In this document: one piece after another, positions 1-7,596 of the stretch
How the letters are laid out: the number at the start of each line of letters is the position of its first letter
Position numbering within the stretch: the stretch's first letter is position 1
Assembly (NCBI RefSeq): GCF_900129155.1
Contig: NZ_FQVF01000002.1
Location: forward strand, 62,001-126,000
Length of the DNA: 64,000 bases
Direction: 5' to 3'
Origin: Marinomonas polaris DSM 16579
GTDB lineage: Bacteria; Pseudomonadota; Gammaproteobacteria; Pseudomonadales; Marinomonadaceae
Notes under the pieces: model-generated
What the model was told of the DNA's origin: nothing
The model's input: only the letters and a program-made list of their open reading frames with translations
Database searches by the model: none
Position numbers and translations under genes: made by a program

Positions 1-644
1 ATATCGAGATCTACTAAATGCTGCACTTCTCTAGGAATATTTACTTCTTCGCCATAGCTTTCAGCCATAAGCCTGATTTTGTCAATTATTATTAGCCATT
101 GTAAAGCGTGCTCAGGAGATAAGCTCACTGCTAGTGGCAGAGTATGCCTGAAATCTTCAATTCTGGTATATGCTGTTTGCATTGCAAATTTTAACGGTAA
201 GAACTTAGAGTTATTGTTTTTCAAGATCGTTTTTTGATCATTCAACCAGCTTTCATTTAATGTGCTTTTATCGACATGTGATATAGCTGTTTCATGGCCA
301 AATATTCTGCATCTTACATATGCGTCAAGTATTGAAGAAATCAGTGAGTCAAGTAACTCTATTGTTTTTTTATCTCTGCGTTTTCTTGGTAAATAATCAA
401 TAAGAATATAGAAAATATATGCAGAAATTAAACCAATAAGTAATCCGGTTGAGATGTTTTTTGTACCATCACTGCATAATATTTGTCCCATAAATGTATC
501 GCTGAGAACAGGAAGGAGTGGTAGTTGAAGCTCAATTATAACTAATGATAAAAAGGCAAGAATTACTGCAACTAACAGTTTTCGTTCCTTTGGCTCTCTC
601 AATATACTCAATCGTTCGATAACTCCGATGTTTGATTTAGTCAT
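1..644 (-). CDS. Hypothetical two-TM membrane protein, 3' end off the window
   Basis: I do not recognise this family. Reading from an ATG at 644 the frame stays open to the window edge (about 214 codons), so the C-terminus is missing. A short polar N-terminus of about 24 residues precedes two hydrophobic segments (about residues 25-48 and 66-88), the second followed by a basic PRKRRDKK stretch that suggests a positive-inside loop. The remainder is soluble, mostly helical and slightly charged. No catalytic motif is visible. The gene is AT-rich and lies on the same strand as the DinB remnant and the PIN-like gene to its right, within the accessory-looking left end. Existence as a gene is fairly secure because the frame is long and composition is even. 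Function is unknown. Confidence 0.6.
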   Translation of the reverse strand, partial: MTKSNIGVIERLSILREPKERKLLVAVILAFLSLVIIELQLPLLPVLSDTFMGQILCSDGTKNISTGLLIGLISAYIFYILIDYLPRKRRDKKTIELLDSLISSILDAYVRCRIFGHETAISHVDKSTLNESWLNDQKTILKNNNSKFLPLKFAMQTAYTRIEDFRHTLPLAVSLSPEHALQWLIIIDKIRLMAESYGEEVNIPREVQHLVDLD

Positions 645-705
645 GCCAATGCCGCAATAAAAGGCGCACCTTAGCGCGTCCAGCCCACATGGTGATTTTG
701 CCTTT

Positions 706-1125
706 TTAGGCCCACTTACTTGAGTCAGGCATTTCAAGACCTAACCCATACATTAATCGAATAATCTGTCCTTCATGCATAACTTCATGTTCGTATAAAT
801 TAGCTAATATCTTCTCTGTATTTTCAGACCATTGAATATTTGAAAGCACACTCTCAAAGTAGCTATGGGTTTCTAACAATGCCTTTTCATAGCTGAACTT
901 ATTGCTTTCATCCGCTAGCGAGCATTTGAAACCTTGCCACTCTCCAGCTAATAATGCTCGAAAGTAGCTTTCACGAGCACCAACAATGCACCAGAGGTGT
1001 TCTTCTAAACTTTAACATTTTGGCATATCTAACTTAGAAGATAATTGTACCTCGTTTATAGATTTGGCTAGTTCGTCCAGAACATTGAAACGGTCTTTAA
1101 TGTTACAAATTACGATATCTCTCAT
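706..1125 (-). pseudogene. DinB-family protein interrupted by a stop codon
   Basis: Read from ATG 1125 to TAA 706, the 140-codon frame is continuous except for one in-frame TAA at codon 38 (positions 1012-1014). Downstream of the stop the sequence keeps the features of the DinB/YfiT-like four-helix family: a HLW segment with SYFRALL, then EHEVMHEGQ with the conserved histidines, then a MYGLGLEMPDSSKW end. A single CAA to TAA change would explain the stop. Family members are metal-binding helical bundles, some of them thiol-dependent enzymes. The original product would have had an intact length for a small DinB protein. A sequencing error or a truncated but functional downstream product cannot be excluded. 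Confidence 0.65.
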
Positions 1126-1160
1126 AATCATCCTCGAAAATTAATGCCGTATTCAGCTGT

Positions 1161-1745
1161 TTATTTGCTGCAATGCTTTGTTATTTTTTTTGACTCTAAA
1201 GCGCTAACAATTTCTTGCATAAAGTTTTCAGGAGCAACATTTTTGCTTCGAGCAACATCTAGCGATATGACTTGCCATCCCTGCTCTAGAGCGTAACGTA
1301 AAGGCCCTGATTTATTAGCATCAAATGTAATAACTGGGTCGTTTTTTGACCTTACCGCTAGTTCGATATCAGCTTCTTGCTTGAAAAGTATCTGACTTTC
1401 TTTCCTCTTTTCAAAAGTACCATACTTAGAAAGAAGTTCAGATCTCACCGAGGCCTCACTTTTATCACAAAAACGACCAGCACCAAATCCTGACGACCTT
1501 TGATACTCTTTTGGAAAAAGGTCACTATAAAACCCAAATATCGGGTCCTCTTGAACTGAGGTCGTAAATGCCTTCAAAGCAAAATCTTTGACATACTCTT
1601 TATGCTCTTTTACCAGCTGTAATATCTCATACTTCCCATGTGTAGTTATAAATAGCTCATAGGCTTCCTTTGGGAAGTAATACAAAAGGTCAATGTCATT
1701 ATCAGCGAAATAGTCCCATAGATTATTATCAAGAAATACTCTCAC
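1161..1745 (-). CDS. Hypothetical PIN-like domain protein
   Basis: This 194-residue protein is not one I can name. Its N-terminus, MRVFLDNNLWDYF, looks like the first strand of a PIN-type nuclease fold, with an Asp at position 6. An acidic residue follows in the TTHGKYEI segment, and near the end come EADIELAV and ITFDAN, giving the spaced acidic residues typical of PIN and PIN-like folds. PIN domains are usually Mg-dependent RNases and often toxins, but no small partner antitoxin gene lies next to it. It is separated from the DinB remnant by about 35 bp and faces the same way. Upstream (1746-1806) is AT-rich with no clear operator. The fold assignment is an inference from motif spacing only. 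Confidence 0.55.
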   Translation of the reverse strand: MRVFLDNNLWDYFADNDIDLLYYFPKEAYELFITTHGKYEILQLVKEHKEYVKDFALKAFTTSVQEDPIFGFYSDLFPKEYQRSSGFGAGRFCDKSEASVRSELLSKYGTFEKRKESQILFKQEADIELAVRSKNDPVITFDANKSGPLRYALEQGWQVISLDVARSKNVAPENFMQEIVSALESKKITKHCSK

Positions 1746-2054
1746 GCAAACTCCTTGAAACTATATAAGGGTTAAACAGTGGCGTAGCTACGGCTATAAC
1801 TTTCTTTTGAACGGCCGCTGTATTGATAGGAAATTTGATTTTTCATCATTCGACTTCCCTGTTGAATTGCGGTGTGGTTTTTGGCGTATTACTGTTATTT
1901 TCTGGTTACTGGCAGCTTTAATACGTTATCTTTGCTTTGTTCTATGCCTCTTTTTACTTGTACTTAACGTAATTGGCAAGCCTTATTCTTTTGGTTCTTT
2001 TATCTACCCTCGCTGTGTTTTTGAAAAACAGTGGAGCCTTCTTTACGAATTAAA

Positions 2055-3546
2055 AACGTTTGTATGGAGCATGAATTCCGTGTCGGGCTGAAGCCGCGAC
2101 CTACAATGAAAGCTTCGCTTTCAACGGCGGATTACGGTCGTGCCTCCCTTATCACGCCCTACGAAAGAGCGGCATCTCCGATGAAGTCAGTTCGACGCGA
2201 CGAAGTTGCGCGACTCTATGGCGTTTCAGAGTCAGTTAAAAATACCCTTTCTTAAGCCTGCAAAAACAATCTATGCCTTTCGACAAGAATCGTCTTGCCA
2301 AAACGATAATAAACAAAGTGAATGAGACGTTTGGGCGATAGCCCGACAAAGAGACTTTTTGGTTACTTTTGCGGATCTGGGCAAAAGTTACACGCCCAGC
2401 AGGGCGGAATAAAGATTGGGAATAAAAAGCGTTTGCATGGAACATGAATTCCGCGTCGGGCTGAAGCCGCGACCTACAATAAAAGCTTCGCTTTCAGCGG
2501 CACATTACGCTTCGCTCATGGCGCCCTACGAAAAAACAGCACCACAGATGAAGTCAGTTCGACGCGACGAAGTTGCGCGACTTTATGGAGTTTTAGAGTC
2601 ATTGTTTGACGAGCTATCTCCCACCGAATAAACAATCTATGCCTTACGATAAAAGTCGTCTTGCCAAAACGATAATAAACAAAGTGAATGAGACGTTTGG
2701 GCGATAGCCCGACAAAGAGACTTTTTGGTTACTTTTGCGGATCTGGGCAAAAGTTACACGCCCAGCAGGGCGGAATAAAGATTGGGAATAAAAAGCGTTT
2801 GCATGGAACATGAATTCCGCGTCGGGCCGAAGCCGCGACCTACAATAAAAGCTTCGCTTTCAGCGGCACATTACGCTGCGCTTATGATGCCCTACGAAAG
2901 AGCTGCATCACAGATGAAGTCAGCTCTACGCAATCCTGATTGCGCGACCCTATGGAGTTGCAGGGGCCGTTAAAAATACTCTTACTTAAGCCTGTAAAAA
3001 CAATCTATGCCTTACGATAAAAAATCGTCTTGCCAAACTTAATAATAAACAAAGTGAATCAGAAGTTTGGGCGACAGCCCGACAAAAGATTTTTTGGTTA
3101 CTTTTGCATCGATTGGCAAAAATAACACGCCCAGCAGGGCGGAATAAAAGGTTGGGAATACAAAGCGTTTGAATGGAGCATGAATTCCGCGTCGGGCTGA
3201 AGCCGCGACCTACTTCACAATGAAAGCTTCGCTTTCAGCGGCACATTACACTTCGTTCATGACGCCCTACGAAAACCTAGTCTCTATGATGAAGTCAGTT
3301 CGACGCGACGAAGTTGCGCGACTTTATGGAGTTTTAGAGTCATTGTTTGACGAGCTATCTCCCACAGAATAAACAATCTATGCTTTACGATAAAAATCGT
3401 CTTATCAAACTTAATAATAAACAAAGTGAATCAGACGTTTGGGCGACAGCCCGATAAAAGATTTTTTGGTTACTTTTGCATCGATTGGCAAAAGTTACCC
3501 GCCCAGCAGGGCGGAATAAAGGTTGGGAATACAAAGCGTTTGAATG
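2055..3546. repeat. Tandem array of ~366-372 bp repeats (four units plus a fragment)
   Basis: Units start with AGCGTTTG(C/A)ATGGA at about 2055, 2427, 2793 and 3162, and a fifth begins near 3532 but breaks off within about 20 bp. Spacings are 372, 366, 369 and 370 bp. Units 2 and 3 are nearly identical; 1 and 4 have drifted. Each unit carries several short inverted repeats: GTCGGGCTGAAGCCGCGAC, GGGCGAYAGCCC and CGCCCAGCAGGGCG. Short reading frames in units 1-3 are alike at the start but end differently, and unit 4 carries a small insertion that breaks the frame, so coding is unlikely. The structure resembles intergenic repeats with REP-like palindromes. This array accounts for the gene-free stretch between 1745 and 3737. 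Confidence 0.8.
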
Positions 3547-3554
3547 GAACCAAA

Positions 3555-3586
3555 GAAAACAAAAAAAAGCCCCGCAGGGCGGGGCT
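3555..3586 (-). terminator. Rho-independent terminator downstream of ppsA
   Basis: An 8-bp perfect GC-rich stem (AGCCCCGC with GCGGGGCT, 3568-3575 and 3579-3586) with a 3-nt loop is followed on the minus strand by eight T. It lies about 150 bp beyond the ppsA stop codon and would end ppsA transcription before the repeat array. Confidence 0.8.
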
Positions 3587-3684
3587 ATAAAACTAGGGAG
3601 TGACTTCGATAAGGTCACGTGCTGCTTTTACACAGCATTCTGATCTGGCGCTGCATTAAGAAACACAACACCAAACGCAGACTG

Positions 3685-3730
3685 TTTTCCCGTTACGCCA
3701 TGTCTGGTATTACTGCGATGTAACGGGAAG
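3685..3730. terminator. Inverted repeat just after ppsA
   Basis: TTCCCGTTAC near 3687-3696 is the reverse complement of GTAACGGGAA near 3719-3728, giving a 10-bp stem with a loop of about 22 nt a few bases beyond the ppsA stop. No strong T-run follows, so it may protect the mRNA 3' end or act as a weak terminator. Confidence 0.4.
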
Positions 3731-3736
3731 ATTTCT

Positions 3737-6145
3737 TTAAATGGCTTTGTTGTTCAATTCGGTATTTTTCAATACTTCATCAAGGTGTAACCAAGTTTCG
3801 ATAACGGTGTCTGGGTTAAGAGACATGCTTTCGATACCTTGCGCTACAAGCCAGTCGGCGAAGTCGGCGTGGTCAGATGGGCCTTGGCCACAGATACCAA
3901 CGTATTTACCTTGTTCGCGACAGGCGGTGATCGCCATTTTTAGCAGTTTTTTGACTGCTGGATTGCGTTCGTCGAATTTGTCTGCGATTAATCCTGAGTC
4001 GCGGTCAAGTCCAAGTGTTAGTTGGGTTAAATCGTTTGAACCGATTGAGAAGCCGTCGAAGTATTGTAGGAACTCGTCTGCCAGTAGGGCGTTAGACGGT
4101 AATTCGCACATCATGATGACTTTCAGGCCGTTTTGACCGCGAGCCAAGCCTTGTTCCGCAAGCAGTTCGGTAACTTGTTGTGCTTCTTCCAAGGTACGAA
4201 CAAATGGGATCATGATTTGTACGTTGGTTAAGCCCATTTCATTACGAACTCGGCGGATGGCTTCACATTCTAGAGCGAAGCAATCGCGGAACGAGGCGTC
4301 GATGTAACGCGCGGCGCCACGGAAGCCAAGCATTGGGTTTTCTTCGTCTGGTTCAAACAACGGACCACCAACAAGGTTGTGGTATTCGTTTGATTTGAAG
4401 TCGGACAAGCGCACGATGACTGGTTTTTTAGAGAAAGAGCAAGCCAGCGTTGCGACGCCTTCGACCAGTTTGTCGACGTAGAATTCCACTGGGCTGTTGT
4501 AGCCGGCGATGCGGTGGTTGATTTCTTCTTGCAGCGCTGGTGTCATTTCTGCGTAGTTCAGCAAGGCTTTCGGGTGAATGCCGATCATGCGGTTGATGAT
4601 GAATTCTAATCGCGCCAAGCCAATACCTGCGTTTGGTAGCATGGCAAAGTCGAAGGCGCGGTTTGGGTTGCCCACGTTCATCATGATTTTTACTGGCAAT
4701 TCTGGCATGTTGCCGACTTCAGAGGTGATGATGTCGAATGGCAGTTCGCCTTGGTAAACAAAGCCCATGTCGCCTTGTGAGCAAGATACGGTGACTATTT
4801 GGCCATCTTTCAATACGTCGGTTGCATCACCACAGCCAACAACCGCTGGAATACCAAGTTCACGGGCAATAATCGCCGCGTGACAAGTACGACCGCCACG
4901 GTTGGTCACAATCGCAGAAGCACGCTTCATGATAGGTTCCCAATCTGGATCGGTAATGTCGGTAACCAGAACGTCGCCCGGTTGGATGCGATCCATTTCT
5001 GTAATAGAAGACAATACTTTCACAGCGCCTGTGCCGATTTTGTGACCAATGGCTCGGCCAGTGATCATCACCTGAGAAGTTTTCTTCAGGTTGTATCGTT
5101 CCATGCTTTGGGCATTGGCTTGGCTACGAACGGTTTCTGGACGCGCTTGAACAATGTAGATCTTGCCGTCGATGCCGTCTTTCGCCCACTCAATATCCAT
5201 CGGACGTTGGTAATGTTTTTCGATGATGCAAGCTTGGCGAGCAAGATCTTGAATTTCATCGTTGCTTAATGCAAAACGGTTTTGGTCATCCAAAGCGACT
5301 GGAACGATTTTAACGAATTCTTCGCTGCCCGCTTCGGCGTATTCCATTTTTTGTGCTTTGCTGCCTAGGCTCTTACGCACAACAGCAGGGCGGTTTGCAG
5401 CCAGTGTTGGTTTGTGAACATAGTATTCATCTGGGTTCACGGTACCTTGCACAACCATTTCGCCAAGACCGTAAGCCGCTGTGATGAAGACCACTTCGTC
5501 AAAGCCAGATTCCGTGTCTAGAGTGAAAAGCACGCCAGAAGCGCCGATGTCACTGCGTACCATTTTTTGAATACCTGCGGACAAAGACACGCCTTGGTGT
5601 TCAAAGCCTTGGTGAACGCGGTAAGAGATCGCACGGTCATTAAATAGGGAAGCAAAAACGCGTTTGATAGAGGCTTTGATGTCTGCCAAGCCTTTTACGT
5701 TTAAGAAAGTTTCTTGTTGGCCTGCGAAAGACGCATCAGGTAAATCTTCTGCGGTGGCAGAAGAGCGCACCGCAAATGAGGTATCGTCTGCGTTGTCGTC
5801 ACAAAGGGTTGCGAAAGCAGCTTCGATTTCTTGGTCAAATTCTGCAGAGAAAGTGGCGTCTTCAATCCATTGGCGAATCTTTACGCCAGTTTCAGCAAGG
5901 GCGTGAACATCGTCCACATCCAATGCGTCTAGTGCTTGATGGATTTTTTCGTCAAGGCCGCTTTCTGTGATGAAGCTTTGATAAGCATAGGAAGTAGTTG
6001 CGAAACCGTTTGGTACTTGAATACCAAGGTCTGTCAGGTTGGAAATCATTTCACCTAAAGAGGCGTTTTTCCCGCCTACTTCACCGACATCTTCCATATG
6101 AAGATCTTTAAACCACTTAATAAATTTGCTCACAAGAGACTCCAA
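3737..6145 (-). CDS. ppsA: Phosphoenolpyruvate synthase
   Basis: PpsA converts pyruvate, ATP and water to phosphoenolpyruvate, AMP and phosphate in the cytoplasm, the entry to gluconeogenesis from pyruvate and lactate. At 802 residues it matches the usual length (E. coli 792). The N-terminal ATP-binding domain (about 18-345) holds [10 protein letters not shown] and [20 protein letters not shown]. The swivelling phosphohistidine domain has [14 protein letters not shown] with the catalytic His at 422. The C-terminal PEP/pyruvate barrel holds [10 protein letters not shown] and [10 protein letters not shown] with the catalytic Cys near 752. The gene is divergent from ppsR, its regulator, with about 190-230 bp between. 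Two near-identical 15-bp direct repeats lie in that gap and are candidate operators. No anomaly is seen; identification is secure. Confidence 0.98.
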   Translation of the reverse strand: MESLVSKFIKWFKDLHMEDVGEVGGKNASLGEMISNLTDLGIQVPNGFATTSYAYQSFITESGLDEKIHQALDALDVDDVHALAETGVKIRQWIEDATFSAEFDQEIEAAFATLCDDNADDTSFAVRSSATAEDLPDASFAGQQETFLNVKGLADIKASIKRVFASLFNDRAISYRVHQGFEHQGVSLSAGIQKMVRSDIGASGVLFTLDTESGFDEVVFITAAYGLGEMVVQGTVNPDEYYVHKPTLAANRPAVVRKSLGSKAQKMEYAEAGSEEFVKIVPVALDDQNRFALSNDEIQDLARQACIIEKHYQRPMDIEWAKDGIDGKIYIVQARPETVRSQANAQSMERYNLKKTSQVMITGRAIGHKIGTGAVKVLSSITEMDRIQPGDVLVTDITDPDWEPIMKRASAIVTNRGGRTCHAAIIARELGIPAVVGCGDATDVLKDGQIVTVSCSQGDMGFVYQGELPFDIITSEVGNMPELPVKIMMNVGNPNRAFDFAMLPNAGIGLARLEFIINRMIGIHPKALLNYAEMTPALQEEINHRIAGYNSPVEFYVDKLVEGVATLACSFSKKPVIVRLSDFKSNEYHNLVGGPLFEPDEENPMLGFRGAARYIDASFRDCFALECEAIRRVRNEMGLTNVQIMIPFVRTLEEAQQVTELLAEQGLARGQNGLKVIMMCELPSNALLADEFLQYFDGFSIGSNDLTQLTLGLDRDSGLIADKFDERNPAVKKLLKMAITACREQGKYVGICGQGPSDHADFADWLVAQGIESMSLNPDTVIETWLHLDEVLKNTELNNKAI

Positions 6146-6170
6146 TTATTTTTTTCTTATTAAAAGAATT

Positions 6171-6204
6171 TGGCTGGTTGGCCAAAAGATGGCTGGTTTG
6201 CCAA
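6171..6204. promoter_or_regulatory. Pair of 15-bp direct repeats between ppsA and ppsR
   Basis: TGGCTGGTTGGCCAA (6171-6185) and TGGCTGGTTTGCCAA (6190-6204) differ at one position and are phased 19 bp apart, 26-59 bp upstream of the ppsA start. Such phasing is common for a regulator bound as tandem dimers or for an operator plus promoter overlap. They do not match the Cra/FruR consensus as I know it. The binding protein is unknown. Confidence 0.4.
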
Positions 6205-6372
6205 GTGGACTTCAGACACTCATCAAATTGCTGTGTGCTCTTGTCAAAGCGCTGGGTCTGAGTTCATTGTATGTAGGGTAGTTGCTTTGAATAAAATCGA
6301 TTATTCGATGTAGTTTTATTTCAATCGAAAAAACGAATGTCGTTAGATAACAACAAAAATGGGAAAAAACGC

Positions 6373-7176
6373 ATGAAAGTGTATTTTGTATCAGACGGGA
6401 CAGCGATCACGGCTGAGGTATTTGGGTCAGCAATGTTGTCGTTTTTTGACGTGGCGGTAGAGACCAAAAGTGTGCCTTTCTTGGGCACCAAAGATCAGGC
6501 AGAAGGCTTGAAGCAACAGATTAATTTGGAAGTGCAGCAAGGTGTTGCTTTGCTGGTATTTTATACTATTTCCGATGTGGCGATCCGCGAGATTATCGAT
6601 TCTTGTAATTGCCATTGTTACAACTTGTTTGGTGATTTGTTGTCGCCGATTGAGCAAGCCTTAGGTGTCAAGGCTCAGCCGACAGCACAAAAAGCTCATG
6701 GTATGAAAGAGGGCGTTTACGATGGTCGAATAGACGCTATTAACTATGCTTTGGCGAATGATGACGGGGCTTCAGTGAAGAATTTTGCCGAGGCAGATAT
6801 TATCTTGCTGGGAGTGTCTCGCTCTGGCAAAACGCCAACCAGTTTGTATTTGGCGATGCAGTACGGTATCAAGGCAGCAAACTATCCGATCACTGAAGAT
6901 GATTTTTCCACGCCCGGTTTGCCTAAGGTGTTAAAGGATCATAAGAAGAAGCTGTTTGGTTTAACCATAGAAGCTCAGCGCTTACATGAGATTCGTACTG
7001 GTCGAATGGCGGCAAGTAAGTATGCCTCGGCTCGTCAATGTCGCTATGAAGTAGACGAAGTGGAGTCTTTATATCGCCAAGAACGCATTCCTTTTTTGAA
7101 TTCGACAAAACTGTCTGTGGAAGAAATTTCCACCAAAGTGATGGCTGAAATGAATTTGGTGCGTCATAGGCAATAA
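6373..7176 (+). CDS. ppsR: PEP synthase regulatory protein (bifunctional kinase/pyrophosphorylase)
   Basis: PSRP (DUF299 family) inactivates PpsA by ADP-dependent phosphorylation of a Thr next to the catalytic His, and reactivates it by phosphate-dependent removal. The family's first strand, YFVSDGTAITAE, begins directly after the ATG at 6373. An in-frame ATG at 6337 would add twelve charged residues with no family counterpart, so 6373 is preferred, though neither start has a strong ribosome binding site. A P-loop, GVSRSGKT, lies near residues 147-154, followed by the family segment PTSLYLAMQYG. Length from 6373 is 267 residues, close to the usual 270. It is divergent from ppsA, the normal arrangement in gammaproteobacteria. 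Identification is secure. Confidence 0.95.
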   Translation: MKVYFVSDGTAITAEVFGSAMLSFFDVAVETKSVPFLGTKDQAEGLKQQINLEVQQGVALLVFYTISDVAIREIIDSCNCHCYNLFGDLLSPIEQALGVKAQPTAQKAHGMKEGVYDGRIDAINYALANDDGASVKNFAEADIILLGVSRSGKTPTSLYLAMQYGIKAANYPITEDDFSTPGLPKVLKDHKKKLFGLTIEAQRLHEIRTGRMAASKYASARQCRYEVDEVESLYRQERIPFLNSTKLSVEEISTKVMAEMNLVRHRQ

Positions 7177-7442
7177 AAATGCTTGGCGGAATGATCAGAT
7201 AATTCGATGGGTTCATCGTTTTTGCTTGAAATTTAGACAATTAAGTAATGAAAATATTTCGCTTAGGCTAAAATGGCATTACAAATGCTTGTAAAAGACA
7301 GACAAATATCGAGTCATAAGGGCTATTTGTTGTGTAATTACCAAATTAACTCGAAGAGAGTGTGCAGATAATGCTAAGAGCTACGCTAACTTCGAGAGTA
7401 TTTGGTGAATATGCTCTATAATAACGATTAATTGAGCGCGAC

Positions 7443-7509
7443 AGTGACTCGGCAAAAGTGGCTTATTAGAAGTGACTTGTCAGAAATGGCTTATCAGAAG
7501 TGATAGCGA
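7443..7509 (+). repeat. 14-bp tandem repeats upstream of rnr
   Basis: Consecutive 14-mers run without gaps: AGTGACTCGGCAAA (7443), AGTGGCTTATTAGA (7457), AGTGACTTGTCAGA (7471), AATGGCTTATCAGA (7485), then a partial AGTGATAGCGA (7499). They fill part of the 420-bp gap between ppsR and rnr. The rest of that gap (7177-7442) is AT-rich with no clear terminator or RNA gene. The repeats lie 90-150 bp before the rnr start, probably in the 5' leader or promoter. Confidence 0.65.
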
Positions 7510-7596
7510 GTACTGCAAATGTTCTAAATAGTGAGATGTTCATATTTCTATTTTATAAAAGGGCGTCTTATTGAAAAAACCAAGGATAAAAATACA

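Noticed and set aside
644-1160. Integron-type attachment sites between the left-end genes
   Set aside because: TAACAAAGC-like and GCC-TAA strings occur, but there is no matching pair of core sites and no hairpin of the attC type.
1807-2091. 94-codon open frame before the repeat array
   Set aside because: No ribosome binding site, low-complexity hydrophobic composition, and it runs into the first repeat unit. Chance frame.
2031-2973. Similar short frames in repeat units 1-3 (MEHEFRVG-type peptides)
   Set aside because: Frame ends differ between units and unit 4 is frameshifted by a small insertion, so similarity reflects the DNA repeat rather than coding selection.
2055-3546. CRISPR array
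   Set aside because: Repeat units are about 370 bp with no short repeat-spacer pattern and no cas genes nearby.
3385-3618. 77-codon minus-strand frame across the last repeat and the terminator
   Set aside because: It spans a rho-independent terminator and repeat DNA; the same pattern appears at 2236-2445. Not a gene.
4799-5269. Long frame opposite ppsA
   Set aside because: Antisense to a secure catalytic region of ppsA with no ribosome site; frame arises from codon bias.
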